Counted from the first letter of the stretch, positions 54,084 through 63,859 are shown. The stretch is 64,000 nucleotides of DNA from Advenella sp. FME57 (GCF_014897675.1 NZ_JABUXU010000005.1:1-64000); one strand, 5' to 3'. Notes: a model not told the origin generated them from the sequence alone. Numbers and translations are program-made.

Positions 54084-55032
54084 GCTGTCACCCGCCCTGC
54101 GGCTTTATCTGCTGGCTTTTTTTGCGCTGCTGTCGGTAGCCGCGTTCATGACATGGGGCGCCAACGGCCACTGGGACTTCGTGCTCTCGTTTCGCGCCAG
54201 CAAGCTGGCCGCGATGCTGCTGGTGGCCTATGCTGTTGCGGTGTCGTCTGTGCTGTTTCAAACCATCACGCATAACCGTATTCTGACGCCATCGATCATG
54301 GGATTTGATGCGCTCTATACCCTGATTCAGGCTGTGGTTATATTCTGGTTTGGCATGACTGCGGGAGGCCAGTGGGGCATGACAGGCAAGTTCGTGCTGG
54401 AAGTCGGTGTCATGACCGTTTTCGCCTGCCTGCTGTTCCAATGGATTTTCTCCGGTGCTTCGCATAGTCTGCATCTGCTGTTGCTGGTCGGGATCGTGTT
54501 CGGGCTGCTGTTTCGCAGCCTGTCCGGCCTGATGGTCAGAATGATTGATCCCAACGAGTTTCTGTTTCTGCAGGACAAAATGTTTGCCAGTTTCAATGCC
54601 ATTCGCACCAATCTGTTGCTGGCCTCAATGGCGATGGTAGGGGCCGTGTCGCTGATCGGCTGGCGGCTGCGCCGCGCCTATGATGTGCTGTCGCTTGGTC
54701 GCGAGGTAGCAATCAACCTGGGAATCCATTACCGCAAGACACTGTGGCTCACCCTTGTGCTGATTGCCGTGATGGTGTCGGTGTCAACGGCGCTGGTGGG
54801 GCCGGTTACGTTTTTTGGATTGCTGGTGAGCAATCTCGCATACATGATCATGCAAACCGACAAACACAAATATACGGTGCCGGCTGCCGTGCTGCTTGGT
54901 ATTGTTGCGTTGGTAGGCGGCCAGACCGTGCTGGAGCATGGCCTGGCGCTCAATACCACGGTCAGCGTGGTGATTGAGTTTGCCGGCGGGCTGATGTTTA
55001 TCGCGCTGATTGTGCGCAAGGGACAACGATGA
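54076..55032 (+). CDS. FecCD-type siderophore permease, second subunit
   Basis: 318 residues, the YclO/FatC-type partner: RASKLAAMLLVAYAVAVSSV, LFQTITHNRILTPSIMGFDA and GPVTFFGLLVSNLAYMIMQT. The start is TTG at 54076, within the end of the first permease gene, and no ATG fits the family N terminus. It overlaps the ATPase gene by four bases. Confidence 0.9.
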   Translation: MAKLSPALRLYLLAFFALLSVAAFMTWGANGHWDFVLSFRASKLAAMLLVAYAVAVSSVLFQTITHNRILTPSIMGFDALYTLIQAVVIFWFGMTAGGQWGMTGKFVLEVGVMTVFACLLFQWIFSGASHSLHLLLLVGIVFGLLFRSLSGLMVRMIDPNEFLFLQDKMFASFNAIRTNLLLASMAMVGAVSLIGWRLRRAYDVLSLGREVAINLGIHYRKTLWLTLVLIAVMVSVSTALVGPVTFFGLLVSNLAYMIMQTDKHKYTVPAAVLLGIVALVGGQTVLEHGLALNTTVSVVIEFAGGLMFIALIVRKGQR

Positions 55033-55787
55033 TAAAGGTCAATGGTGTCAGCAAGGACTACGCGAATTTGCGCGTAGTGGATGATGTTTCAGTGCAAATT
55101 CCCCGGGGTGGCGTCACTTCCATAGTCGGCCCCAATGGCGCCGGCAAATCCACATTGCTGGGCATGATTAGCCGCTTGCTGCCCATGTCTGCCGGATCGG
55201 TTGAGGTTGGCGGGCTGGATATCGCTCGCACCGATACGGCCGAACTGGCCCGGCATTTGTCCATTTTACGCCAGGACAACCATCTTTCCCTGCGCCTGAC
55301 GGTTCAGGATGTAGTGGCGTTTGGCAGATATCCGCATACGCATGGTCGCTTGACGGTGCAGGACCGCAGCCATGTCGAGCGCGCCATGGCTTATCTGAAT
55401 CTCAATGGGCTGGAGCAGCGATTTCTGGATGAGCTCTCGGGCGGGCAGCGCCAGCGTGCCTTCATTGCAATGGTGCTATGCCAGGACACGGAATATGTCC
55501 TGCTGGATGAGCCGCTGAACAGCCTGGATATGAAAAATGCCGTTGACATCATGAAGGTGATGCGGCGTGCAGCCGACCAACTGCATAAGACGGTTGTGAT
55601 GGTGTTGCACGATATCAACTTTGCATCCTGCTATTCGGATCTGATCATCGGAATGCGCAACGGCAAGGTTCTGCACCAGGGCCCGCCGCAGACTTTCATT
55701 CAGCCACCGGTGCTCAAGGAGCTATACGGACTGGATGTGGTCGTGCACGAATGGCAGAATAATCGGATTTGCGTTCATTACACCTGA
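55029..55787 (+). CDS. Siderophore ABC transporter ATP-binding protein
   Basis: 252 residues. Walker A GPNGAGKSTL, Q-loop LRQDNHLSLRLTV, signature LSGGQRQRAFIAMVL, Walker B YVLLDEPLNSLD and H-loop VMVLHDINF are complete. It is of the FepC/YclP class that energises ferric siderophore import. It ends the operon; no outer-membrane receptor or TonB gene is present in this window. It is convergent with the MscS gene. Confidence 0.92.
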   Translation: MIKVNGVSKDYANLRVVDDVSVQIPRGGVTSIVGPNGAGKSTLLGMISRLLPMSAGSVEVGGLDIARTDTAELARHLSILRQDNHLSLRLTVQDVVAFGRYPHTHGRLTVQDRSHVERAMAYLNLNGLEQRFLDELSGGQRQRAFIAMVLCQDTEYVLLDEPLNSLDMKNAVDIMKVMRRAADQLHKTVVMVLHDINFASCYSDLIIGMRNGKVLHQGPPQTFIQPPVLKELYGLDVVVHEWQNNRICVHYT

Positions 55788-55920
55788 CATAGCAGCACAC
55801 TGAGACAGGCGCTACACCTGCCAGAGCGCGGTGTGCAGGGCGGCTTGCGGCTCGCCGCCTGCACAGTTGGCATAGTCGGTATGGTCAAAGAAACCCGCGG
55901 CGGCCTCAGTCGCGGTCTCA

Positions 55921-58392
55921 TCAGGATGTCGGGCCGGGACGCAGCGAGCCGTCTGCCTCGTCATTCCCATCTTCATCGGGCACCCGTTGTTCCAGCTCAT
56001 TGCCCAGTACATCTTCCGAGCCACCGCGGCTCGGTGCCAGTTTGCGCGGCGTATGCCCGGCCGCAGGCGCCTTGCCTTTGGGCGCTTGCGCGTGCTCAGC
56101 CTTGCGTCCAAGATCTACCCGTGCCGAGGGTGCGTTGCCGTCCTTGTCCTGGCCAAAATAAACCACGGTATGCGGGTATGGCAGTTCGATATTGGCGGCG
56201 TTGAAATGTTTCTTGACCAGACGGTTATAACCGCGTTGCACCGCCCATTGCATGCCGGGCGTGGTTTTGACCAGCACCCGAATAGTGACGCCGCGTTCAT
56301 TGATGGCTGTCACGCCGGGGATGGTAATTTCTTCCAGTATTTCGGGGGACAGCACTTCATCCTGCATCAATTCCGCAAACGCGGCGCGCAGGTGTTCGAT
56401 GGCGTCGTCTACATTTTCACGATGTGCAATGGTGTACTCACCCATATGATAGGAAAAATCACGCATGTGGTTGGCTACGACATCAACCGACGAGAACGGA
56501 ATCAGGTGATAGCCGCCGTCCATGGTGCGAATGCCTACCGAGCGGATGGTCATTTTTTCCACGGTGCCAAAAACCCCGCCCGCTTCCACGACATCATTCA
56601 CATTCATGCCGTTTTCAAGCTGGATGAAAATGCCCGTGATAATGTCCTGCACCAGCTTTTGCGCGCCAAAACCAATGGCCAGACCCACCACACCGGCGCC
56701 GGCAATCAGCGGGCCGATATTGATGCCGATCTGGGACAGCAGGACCAGGGCCGTCATGGTGATGATCACAATCAGCGCAGCATTGCGAAACAGTGACAGC
56801 AGCGTTTTTTCGCGAGCGCTGGGCGCCCGGTTGCCCGTGCCGCTCAGGCGGCTCTCGATGATACTCGCAATAATGGTCCATGCCAGTGCGGCGAACAGCA
56901 GGATGATGGCCACATGCACCGCTGTGCTGATGGTTGCGCGGCCCGATTCGGACATGACCCACGCAGACAGGTCGAATGCATGCCATGCGTCCAGCACAAA
57001 CAGTACTACGATGACAAGCGTAATCAAACGCAGGCCTTTGAGTATTGCCGGAACATATGAATTGACGCGTGCTTCCAGTAGTGGCAGCCGGGCACGAAGC
57101 TCATCGGACAGCCGGATCGGGTGGCTCAGAATGGCAGTCAGAATGGCGGAGAGCAGCAGTCCAAGGGCAATCGCCGCCAGGCTTTGCACCGTGGCGCGCG
57201 CCATGAACGGCAGGGCATCGACCGGATCGATCTGGCTGACAACGAGCAGAACGGTGAAATAGAGAATGGCCAGAATATGCCAGACACGGGCCAGCAGGCG
57301 CAGCATGGTTGCAAAAAATGCAGTGGAAGTCTGATTGGCGCGTTCTACGATCCGTTCACGTATCAGGGCCCGGTTATTCCATACCACCCGCAGGGCATAA
57401 ATATACATGCCAAGCATGATGAGCAGGCCGACCAGATTACCCAATGCCGCAGTAAACAGGGCTGTGACGACAGGTACGACAACCAGCATGCCGTAGCCGG
57501 TGATGCCAATCAGGCTACACAGCCAGCCGTTCCAGTACATGGCAACTTCGTCACGCATTGGAAACAGCCGCAGTTGCGGAAAGCGCGTTGCAAACACCGT
57601 GCGCACCAGCGCCCTGGCAATTTCAACGGCGACAAAGGCATTGACAAAGAGCGATTCGAATGTGCCCACGGTCGCGTCAGGCCCCGCGACCGCCAGCGCA
57701 ACGCTATATCCGACAACACCGGCCAAGGCAATGGCAGCGACATCGACAATGAGCGCGCCAATGACAGCTGCAATTTTTTTCAGTGTCGCAGGCTGGGCCA
57801 GGCGACGCCGCCCGAGGGCGGGTGTCGGCTGGCCGACCCAGCGATTGATAATGGAAAAGATGCGCGCGGCCAGCAAGCGCAACAAGACAAAGGCGATGAC
57901 CGTGGCTGCGATAACCAGTGCAAAATTGGCCAGCGTCGATTGCCAGTCGGTCATGCCGGAGCCGCCAGTGCCTTCACCGCGCGCCATGGCGCCGATTGCC
58001 GCCGCCGCATCGCCCATATCGTTCAACAGTTTGGTCAGAAAAAATTGCGTGCTGTCGGCGACCCGGCGAGGCAATGAATCGTCAAGACTGCTCTGTGCGT
58101 CGCTGGACGCCGCTTGCTGTGCAGCGGGCGCCTGCGCGCGCAGTTGCTCTATGAGTTGCTGACGCGTCTTTTCGTTTTCCAGCAAATCGGCCAGTTGCGC
58201 GGCAGAGGCAGGCGCGATGTCGGGTTCAGGAGAGGGGGCAATCTGGGCACCTGCAGTATTCAGATGCAGCAGTGCAGCGAGCAGCAGAAAAAATGGGAGA
58301 AATAACCGGAGGATAAGGGCGGACAACGGTCTGGCTGCCTGCGCGCCCGTTAGTCTGGATTTCTGCGACCCTCTTGCAAACCGTTCAAGCAC
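55921..58392 (-). CDS. Large MscS-family mechanosensitive channel
   Basis: 823 residues. A signal-like hydrophobic start (ALILRLFLPFFLLLAALLHL) is followed by a periplasmic Gln/Ala-rich helical segment, about ten helices, and then the MscS core. The pore helix region is IGPLIAGAGVVGLAIGFGAQ and the beta domain begins LVQDIITGIFIQLENGMNVN. The extra helices place it in the YbiO/YnaI-like large subgroup. The C-terminal tail is charged (GNELEQRVPDEDGNDEADGS). It protects against osmotic downshock. It stands alone, with about 250 non-coding bases upstream. Confidence 0.9.
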   Translation of the reverse strand: MLERFARGSQKSRLTGAQAARPLSALILRLFLPFFLLLAALLHLNTAGAQIAPSPEPDIAPASAAQLADLLENEKTRQQLIEQLRAQAPAAQQAASSDAQSSLDDSLPRRVADSTQFFLTKLLNDMGDAAAAIGAMARGEGTGGSGMTDWQSTLANFALVIAATVIAFVLLRLLAARIFSIINRWVGQPTPALGRRRLAQPATLKKIAAVIGALIVDVAAIALAGVVGYSVALAVAGPDATVGTFESLFVNAFVAVEIARALVRTVFATRFPQLRLFPMRDEVAMYWNGWLCSLIGITGYGMLVVVPVVTALFTAALGNLVGLLIMLGMYIYALRVVWNNRALIRERIVERANQTSTAFFATMLRLLARVWHILAILYFTVLLVVSQIDPVDALPFMARATVQSLAAIALGLLLSAILTAILSHPIRLSDELRARLPLLEARVNSYVPAILKGLRLITLVIVVLFVLDAWHAFDLSAWVMSESGRATISTAVHVAIILLFAALAWTIIASIIESRLSGTGNRAPSAREKTLLSLFRNAALIVIITMTALVLLSQIGINIGPLIAGAGVVGLAIGFGAQKLVQDIITGIFIQLENGMNVNDVVEAGGVFGTVEKMTIRSVGIRTMDGGYHLIPFSSVDVVANHMRDFSYHMGEYTIAHRENVDDAIEHLRAAFAELMQDEVLSPEILEEITIPGVTAINERGVTIRVLVKTTPGMQWAVQRGYNRLVKKHFNAANIELPYPHTVVYFGQDKDGNAPSARVDLGRKAEHAQAPKGKAPAAGHTPRKLAPSRGGSEDVLGNELEQRVPDEDGNDEADGSLRPGPTS

Positions 58393-58641
58393 TATCCTAA
58401 CTCCTTGTCCAATAGGGTTACTCAGAGGCCGGCAGCCGTGACATCCTGATTACAGCTGCAATATGACGCACGCTATTTACTGGTATTAACACTACTGACA
58501 TGACACGCTTGACAGGCATAGCTCGTTGGTATGCGGCACGCTGGCTCTGAGGATACTATACGGTAACACGATTGCTATAGTGAATGAAAGCGGCAAGACG
58601 GCTTACCGGACGATCCCTTGCCAGTCAGGGCCGGCGCATGC

Positions 58642-59376
58642 CTAGCGTCCGCCAGCCAGATCAATAAACGAGCCGGTCACGTATGACGCTTCATCGGACA
58701 GCAGCCAGGCTATGGCCGATGCGACCTCTTCTGGCTGACCACCACGTAGCATGGGAATCTGGCTGCTGACGCGATCAACCCGGCCGGGTTCGCCGCCATC
58801 AGCGTGGATATCTGTATAGATAAACCCCGGCCGCACACCATTGACCCGGATTCCTTGGGGGGCCAGTTCCAGCGACAGACCTCGGGTGAATATATCAACG
58901 GCGCCCTTGGATGCAGCGTAATCCACGTATTCACCGGCAGCGCCGGTGCGGGAAGCCACCGAGGAAACATTGACGATGGCGCCACCGGGTTGCATGCGTT
59001 TGAGCGCTTCCCTGCTGCACAGAAAATAACTCGTCACATTGGTGGAGAGCGTTTTGTTGATGCGTTCTGCATCCATCTCGGTCACTTTCATCTGCTTGAA
59101 CAGCACGCCGACATTATTGACCAGATGGGTGACCGGGCTTAGCAGCTCGTCCATTTCGGCAAAGAGCCGTACCACTTGCGCCTCTTCGGAGACGTCGGCG
59201 CCAATGGCAATGCACGGGACGGAAAATTGCTCCTTGATCTGGGCGACCAGGGTCTCGGCGGCCTGTTCGTTTCGATGATAATTAATGCAAATGCCATATC
59301 CTTTGGCGGCCAGGTATTTGGCAGTTGCCGCGCCAATGCCGCGACCTCCGCCGGTAATCAACGCCGTTTTGTCCAT
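58642..59376 (-). CDS. SDR family oxidoreductase
   Basis: 244 residues of the classical short-chain dehydrogenase family. The cofactor site is ALITGGGRGIGAATAKYLAA, the NNVG motif is HLVNNVGVLF, the catalytic Ser is in IVNVSSVASR and the Tyr/Lys pair is in YVDYAASKGAVD. It is therefore active-site complete. It resembles FabG-like and sugar dehydrogenases with NYHRNE after strand 2, which favours NADP. AGGAGAAC precedes the ATG. It is on the same strand as the hydrolase gene upstream but 88 bases apart. Confidence 0.9.
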   Translation of the reverse strand: MDKTALITGGGRGIGAATAKYLAAKGYGICINYHRNEQAAETLVAQIKEQFSVPCIAIGADVSEEAQVVRLFAEMDELLSPVTHLVNNVGVLFKQMKVTEMDAERINKTLSTNVTSYFLCSREALKRMQPGGAIVNVSSVASRTGAAGEYVDYAASKGAVDIFTRGLSLELAPQGIRVNGVRPGFIYTDIHADGGEPGRVDRVSSQIPMLRGGQPEEVASAIAWLLSDEASYVTGSFIDLAGGR

Positions 59377-59464
59377 CCCGTTCTCCTGTTTTGCATCATG
59401 TCACGATGTCAGATAATACCGCGTGGCTTGTGCAGGAGTAAAGCGGACCTATCGCCTTGACCGG

Positions 59465-60433
59465 TTAAGTGGCGATATGTTTTCCTATGAATTGGAGAAC
59501 AGAGGTATTAAACGCCTGCGGTTGTTCCCAGTTGGAGCAATGACCGGCTTCCTTGATTATTACCGTCTCGGCTGCTGGAAAGTGCGATGCCTGCAGACGC
59601 AATACGGACGGCGGCACATAAAGATCGGCGTCGCCAGTCATAAGCAATACCGGTACCTTGATGCTTTTCAGATTTTTCCAGTTCAATTCATTTTTTATTT
59701 CCGGCATGACTCTGCCTCCGGGCCGCGCAGCTTCTGCCAGTGCCTTCCATTGGTCGTGCCCTTCTGGATTGCCGGCGCGATATGACGGACCCAGCTCCTT
59801 GAAGTCAACGGGCAAGTCGTTGAAAAACGGCGGCCTCAGCCGTTTTTGCATGATGCTGTATGCATCGTCCCTGACACCTAGCATTGAAGAGGCCAGCGTC
59901 AGGCTCAGTACTTTGGCCGGATGGGACAGACTGTAGTCCAGTGCAAAGTAACCGCCGTGGGCTACCGCCACCAGATGTGCGCGTTCAATATTCAGATGCT
60001 GAAGCAGCCGATCCAGGTCATCGGATGCGACGCCGGGGTTACTGATATCACCCAAATCGGACTTGAAATAGCCACGCCGCGAATAGCCAATAGCACGATA
60101 ACCGGCAGATGCAAATGCCGCTTGCTGGTATCCCCAGCCGGCTGCGCTCTGGCTGCCGGCGTGCATGAAGATGACGACTTCACCATTGCCGCCGGTGTCC
60201 CAATACCACAAGCGGGTGTCACCGAGATCGGCAATAGCATCTGTTACGGGCACTTGCGCCGGGATGGGTGACGCAGGCCACATTGGGGTGGTCTTTATTG
60301 TGTCTGCCATGGCTGCTTGCGGCCACAGCTCAGAAACACCGGCGATGGCTGCGCCAGTCAATAAGCTGTGTTTGAAAAAGTTCCTGCGACTATTTTGCGG
60401 TTCGCAATCCTGAAGGTGCGGTGAGCATGCCAT
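59465..60433 (-). CDS. Tat-exported alpha/beta hydrolase-fold protein with Ala at the nucleophile
   Basis: 322 residues. It starts with a twin-arginine signal (SRRNFFKHSLLTGAAIAG, Arg16-Arg17). The alpha/beta hydrolase core is clear: VVIFMHAGSQSAAGWGYQQA, AIGYSRRGYFKSDLG, VPVLLMTGDADLYVPP and IKEAGHCSNWEQP with the usual His. Where the GxSxG elbow should be it has LVAVAHGGYFAL, so the nucleophile is Ala158. The protein may not be a normal serine hydrolase. The start at 60433 follows AGGGGAA. It is 43 bases after the enolase-family gene, on the same strand. Confidence 0.82.
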   Translation of the reverse strand: MACSPHLQDCEPQNSRRNFFKHSLLTGAAIAGVSELWPQAAMADTIKTTPMWPASPIPAQVPVTDAIADLGDTRLWYWDTGGNGEVVIFMHAGSQSAAGWGYQQAAFASAGYRAIGYSRRGYFKSDLGDISNPGVASDDLDRLLQHLNIERAHLVAVAHGGYFALDYSLSHPAKVLSLTLASSMLGVRDDAYSIMQKRLRPPFFNDLPVDFKELGPSYRAGNPEGHDQWKALAEAARPGGRVMPEIKNELNWKNLKSIKVPVLLMTGDADLYVPPSVLRLQASHFPAAETVIIKEAGHCSNWEQPQAFNTSVLQFIGKHIAT

Positions 60434-60476
60434 TGTTTTTTCCCCTTTAAGTTGGTCGGATAAGGCGGTTTTCGAT

Positions 60477-61547
60477 TTATTTTTGTAAATAGGAGATGCC
60501 GCCGCCCGGTAGGTCAGGAACGGCGATGTGACCTTGTTCGATCGGCAGGCTTTCGAATGGATCGTCCTCGAGGTGCTGATGTTCGGACAGTTCACAGGCA
60601 TAGGGCAGCTGTTTGATGACACTGGCAGCCTGAGCTGCCATTGCCTGTAGCAGACCAGGGCCGAATGCAGCGCCAACCCGGCAGATGACATTCCCTGCCT
60701 CACATATATGAACCGCCTGCATAAACCGTCGTATACCACCGAGTTTGGTTATTTTCAGGTTGATCACATCAGCCTGCCGGTTCGCCACCAGTCTGAATAC
60801 GTCGCTGACTGTCTGCGCGCTTTCATCGGCCTCTATGGCCGCAGGCAAGGTCCGGGTCAATAATGCCAGACCTTCGGTGTCCGATGCGGGCACGGGCTGC
60901 TCGATCAATGCAATATCGTAACGCTCCATTTTCGAAAATGCTTGCAGCATCTGCTTGCAGCTGTAGGATTGATTTGGATCCAGCGTTAATACGGTACCGG
61001 CACCGGCGGCGTTGCGCACTGCGGCGATCCGCTCAATGTCCAGCTTAGTGTCTCCGGAGAGCTTGAGTTTGAGCTGACGGTAGCCCGCCGTGACAAGCAA
61101 TTCCGCCTTGTGGGCCATATCTGATGGCGATTTGATGGCCAGAATGCGCGATTGGGCAATTGTGTCGTGCATACGTCCACCCAATAGGGTGGCGACACTG
61201 AGCCCCTTGCGTTTTCCCAGCAGATCATGCAGAGCCATGTCTACAGCAGCTTTTACGCTGCAGTTGAAAGCAAGTAGCAGATCCAGCTCCTCCATGACAG
61301 ACGCAATACTGTCGATTCGGCGATGCTGCAATGCAGGTCTGATCCAATCCAGAGCGCTGCGTGCACCGGCGCCGTGAGTGGTAATCGCCGGTATGGCGTG
61401 AACGTATCCCAGGCCTGTCACACCTGCGTCGTCTGTCAACTCAAGGATATGCCCCTCCAATTGAGGCACCAGAGCACGTGCAAACTTCCAGCTCGGGTCC
61501 TTCAGGCGCTGGGTACATTCTATGATCTTGACGTCGACGATTTCCAA
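60477..61547 (-). CDS. Enolase-superfamily protein, muconate cycloisomerase type
   Basis: About 356 residues. The barrel has the KxK in LKLKLSGD, metal ligands in LTLDPNQSY, LIEQPV and IEADES, and the opposite Lys in INLKITKLGG. This is the muconate-lactonizing subgroup. TTG at 61547 (LEIVDVKIIECT) is preferred because AGGAAC lies upstream and the family normally starts there; the open frame continues to ATG 61643 without similarity. Its partner downstream is the Tat hydrolase. The Bug receptor gene is divergent. The substrate is unknown. Confidence 0.85.
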   Translation of the reverse strand: MEIVDVKIIECTQRLKDPSWKFARALVPQLEGHILELTDDAGVTGLGYVHAIPAITTHGAGARSALDWIRPALQHRRIDSIASVMEELDLLLAFNCSVKAAVDMALHDLLGKRKGLSVATLLGGRMHDTIAQSRILAIKSPSDMAHKAELLVTAGYRQLKLKLSGDTKLDIERIAAVRNAAGAGTVLTLDPNQSYSCKQMLQAFSKMERYDIALIEQPVPASDTEGLALLTRTLPAAIEADESAQTVSDVFRLVANRQADVINLKITKLGGIRRFMQAVHICEAGNVICRVGAAFGPGLLQAMAAQAASVIKQLPYACELSEHQHLEDDPFESLPIEQGHIAVPDLPGGGISYLQK

Positions 61548-61823
61548 TGCAATGTTCCTGTGTATGAGTGCGCTTCGAGATATAAGTGTTCTTGGGCAGC
61601 CCGCGATGATGGCGATGGTGCCAACGCTCGGGTTTGTCTGCATGATACGTTTGCCGGCGGTTGCCAGCTACCTCAAAAACCGCAATTCAGAATTGCTGTT
61701 GCTGCGCTGGCCTAGCGCCACATTTACGCCATAAAGTAAGGGTTATCGTGGCAGCGTTTACGCCTGAGTAGGCGCTGTCCGGTCTGGAAAACAAAATAAA
61801 ACCATGTTGGAGACAAAGCCGCT

Positions 61824-62786
61824 ATGCGCAAGTTATTGTTGATGTTCATCTTGTTTTCTCCCGGCATCCTGGCGCCGGCCGCTAACGCCGCTTCCTGGCC
61901 GACAAAACCACTGCGTCTGATTGTTCCGTATACCGCGGGCGGGCCCACAGACGGTGTCGCCCGACTCATTGCCCAGCACCTGGAAGAAAATCTTGGGCAA
62001 GCGGTCGTGGTACAGAATCGGCCAGGCGCTGGCGGTGCAGTTGGTGTGGGGGAGGTTCTGCGGGCTGCGCCCGACGGCTATACGCTGGCGCTGGTCGCGC
62101 CAGGCCCTGTAGCCGGGTTACCCGCCCTGCAGGCGCTCCCATATAAACTATCGGATATTCAATATATTGCCGGGGTGGCCAGATACCCTTCTGTGATTTC
62201 GGTCGGCGCCAAATCGGCCATATCAACATTGCAGCAATTGGTGGATACGGCAAAAAAGGCGCCTGGCACGCTCAATTACAGTTCAGCCGGCAATGGCACC
62301 ACACCACATATTGGTGCAGAGTTGTTTCGGCAGGAAGCCGACATCGACACGCTGCATATCCCCTATAAGGGAGCCGCGCCTGCAACGACTGCATTGCTGG
62401 CAGGTGAAGTGCAGTACGAAATGTCGGATCTTGCCCCCGTATTGCCATTTCACCGGGCGGGTAAGCTCAAAGTGCTTGCTGTTGCAGGCAAGGAGCGTTT
62501 GTCTCAATTGCCGGATGTGCCGACAACAGTCGAGTCCGGGTTGCCGGCGGTCATCATGGAAACGCTGTATGGTCTGATCGGGCCGGCTGGAATCGATAAG
62601 ACGATCATTGAACGCCTTGGGCAGGCGGTCACGGATGTGACCGCCACCGAGCATGTCAGACAATTTCTGTATGAGCAGGGCGGCGCGCCGGCAAATCTGA
62701 ATGACGATCAGTATCGTCAGACGATGATGGCCGAGTTCAACAAGTGGAAACGGGTGGCGGAAAAAGGGGATATCAAGCTCAATTGA
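61824..62786 (+). CDS. Bug-family tripartite tricarboxylate transporter substrate-binding protein
   Basis: 320 residues. The signal peptide is LLLMFILFSPGILAPAANAA. The mature protein shows the Bug hallmarks: WPTKPLRLIVPYTAGGPTDG, QAVVVQNRPGAGGAVGVGEV, ISTLQQLVDTAKKAPGTLNY and YKGAAPATTALLAGEVQ. Such receptors are very numerous in Burkholderiales and bind small acids, usually working with TctAB or as sensors. No tctAB is adjacent. Its stop touches the following LysR frame. The divergent enolase-family gene suggests a common substrate. Confidence 0.92.
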   Translation: MRKLLLMFILFSPGILAPAANAASWPTKPLRLIVPYTAGGPTDGVARLIAQHLEENLGQAVVVQNRPGAGGAVGVGEVLRAAPDGYTLALVAPGPVAGLPALQALPYKLSDIQYIAGVARYPSVISVGAKSAISTLQQLVDTAKKAPGTLNYSSAGNGTTPHIGAELFRQEADIDTLHIPYKGAAPATTALLAGEVQYEMSDLAPVLPFHRAGKLKVLAVAGKERLSQLPDVPTTVESGLPAVIMETLYGLIGPAGIDKTIIERLGQAVTDVTATEHVRQFLYEQGGAPANLNDDQYRQTMMAEFNKWKRVAEKGDIKLN

Positions 62787-62852
62787 ATGGTAAGCTGCAG
62801 ACGCAATTGTCAATACTGGCGGGCGATGAGCCTGCCTTGGGATTACAACGTC

Positions 62853-63800
62853 ATGCAGCCAGAGCGCGTCGCTACCGATTTTCAAATTAACTTATCGTCG
62901 GATTTGAACCGGTGGCGGTTCTTTGTGGTCATTGCCCAATTGGGCAGCCTGACCCGTGCCGCGGCTTTTCTGGATAGCAATCAGTCTTTGCTGAGCCGGC
63001 AGTTGAATGCGCTTGAGCGCGAATGCGGTGTCCGGCTTTTCAACCGCACCGGGCGTGGCGTGACGCTTACCGAGACTGGAAGCCAGATTTTTGATCGGGT
63101 GGTGGCGCTGCTCAAAGATGCAGAGCAACTGGATCAGCGTTTACAGGACTATGTCAAAGCCCCCGTCGGCAAGGTCACGTTTGCCTGTTTTGGCTCGATC
63201 GGCGCGACGCTTGCTGGCCGGCTATATGATGATCTTCGCAAGGATGCACCGGGCGTCAGCTTGTGCTATATGGAAGGTAATGTAGGGCAGATCGAAGCCT
63301 GGCTTGCCGACGGGCGTGCCGATATCGGCATAGTGTATCGGTATGGAGAGGTACTGCCAGAGCAGGAATTTGAACTGGCTACGGTAGACAGCTATCTGGT
63401 GGGTAGTGCCAACGATCCGCTTACCTCCCGTGCCGAGGTCGAATTCAGTGAGCTAAGGAATTTGTCGTTTGTACTTCCTGGAGCACCTAATGAATTGCGC
63501 AATACGATGGAGTCTTTGGCGCGCGATATGGGATTTTCCATCGCGGTTTCAATGGAGACCAACTCGTTGACGTTGATGAAACTGATGGTCGCGCAAAAGG
63601 GGCTGCATACAACACTGCCCATCCATTCTGTCCTGGATGGTGTCGCCGGCGGCCGCCTCCAGGCCTCACGTATTGTGAATCCACCGATAAGGCGGTTGAT
63701 TTCAATGGCCATTTCAAAAAGCAAGGGCCCTTCCAGAACGGTTTCGCTGGTATCGACAAGATTGTTTGGTCTGGCACGCTCGATATTGGTTGATCACTAG
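62853..63800 (+). CDS. LysR family transcriptional regulator
   Basis: 315 residues from ATG 62853 (MQPERVATDFQINL). The HTH is LNRWRFFVVIAQLGSLTRAA, then FLDSNQSLLSRQLNALEREC. The effector domain includes ITFACFGSIGATLAGRLYDD-like VTFACFGSIGA and LADGRADIGIVYRYGE. Earlier in-frame ATGs at 62787 and 62826 would add up to 22 residues. It probably controls the Bug receptor and the divergent enolase/hydrolase pair. Transcription follows the Bug gene in the same direction. Confidence 0.87.
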   Translation: MQPERVATDFQINLSSDLNRWRFFVVIAQLGSLTRAAAFLDSNQSLLSRQLNALERECGVRLFNRTGRGVTLTETGSQIFDRVVALLKDAEQLDQRLQDYVKAPVGKVTFACFGSIGATLAGRLYDDLRKDAPGVSLCYMEGNVGQIEAWLADGRADIGIVYRYGEVLPEQEFELATVDSYLVGSANDPLTSRAEVEFSELRNLSFVLPGAPNELRNTMESLARDMGFSIAVSMETNSLTLMKLMVAQKGLHTTLPIHSVLDGVAGGRLQASRIVNPPIRRLISMAISKSKGPSRTVSLVSTRLFGLARSILVDH

Positions 63801-63820
63801 CGGGGCAAAACAGATTATTG

Positions 63821-63859
63821 CAGTGCACCCATCCGGATGGTATCTGGTCGGGTGCACTG
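63821..63859. terminator. Inverted repeat between convergent genes
   Basis: CAGTGCACCC and GGGTGCACTG are perfect 10-bp arms around a 19-base centre, which itself begins within the palindrome CCATCCGGATGG (63829-63840). The site lies between the LysR gene and the convergent VOC gene, the place for a bidirectional terminator, but lacks T runs. Confidence 0.45.

Noticed and set aside
57121-58077. A 318-residue plus-strand open frame
   Set aside because: It is antisense to the MscS gene and has the Gln/Asn/Arg-rich composition of a shadow.
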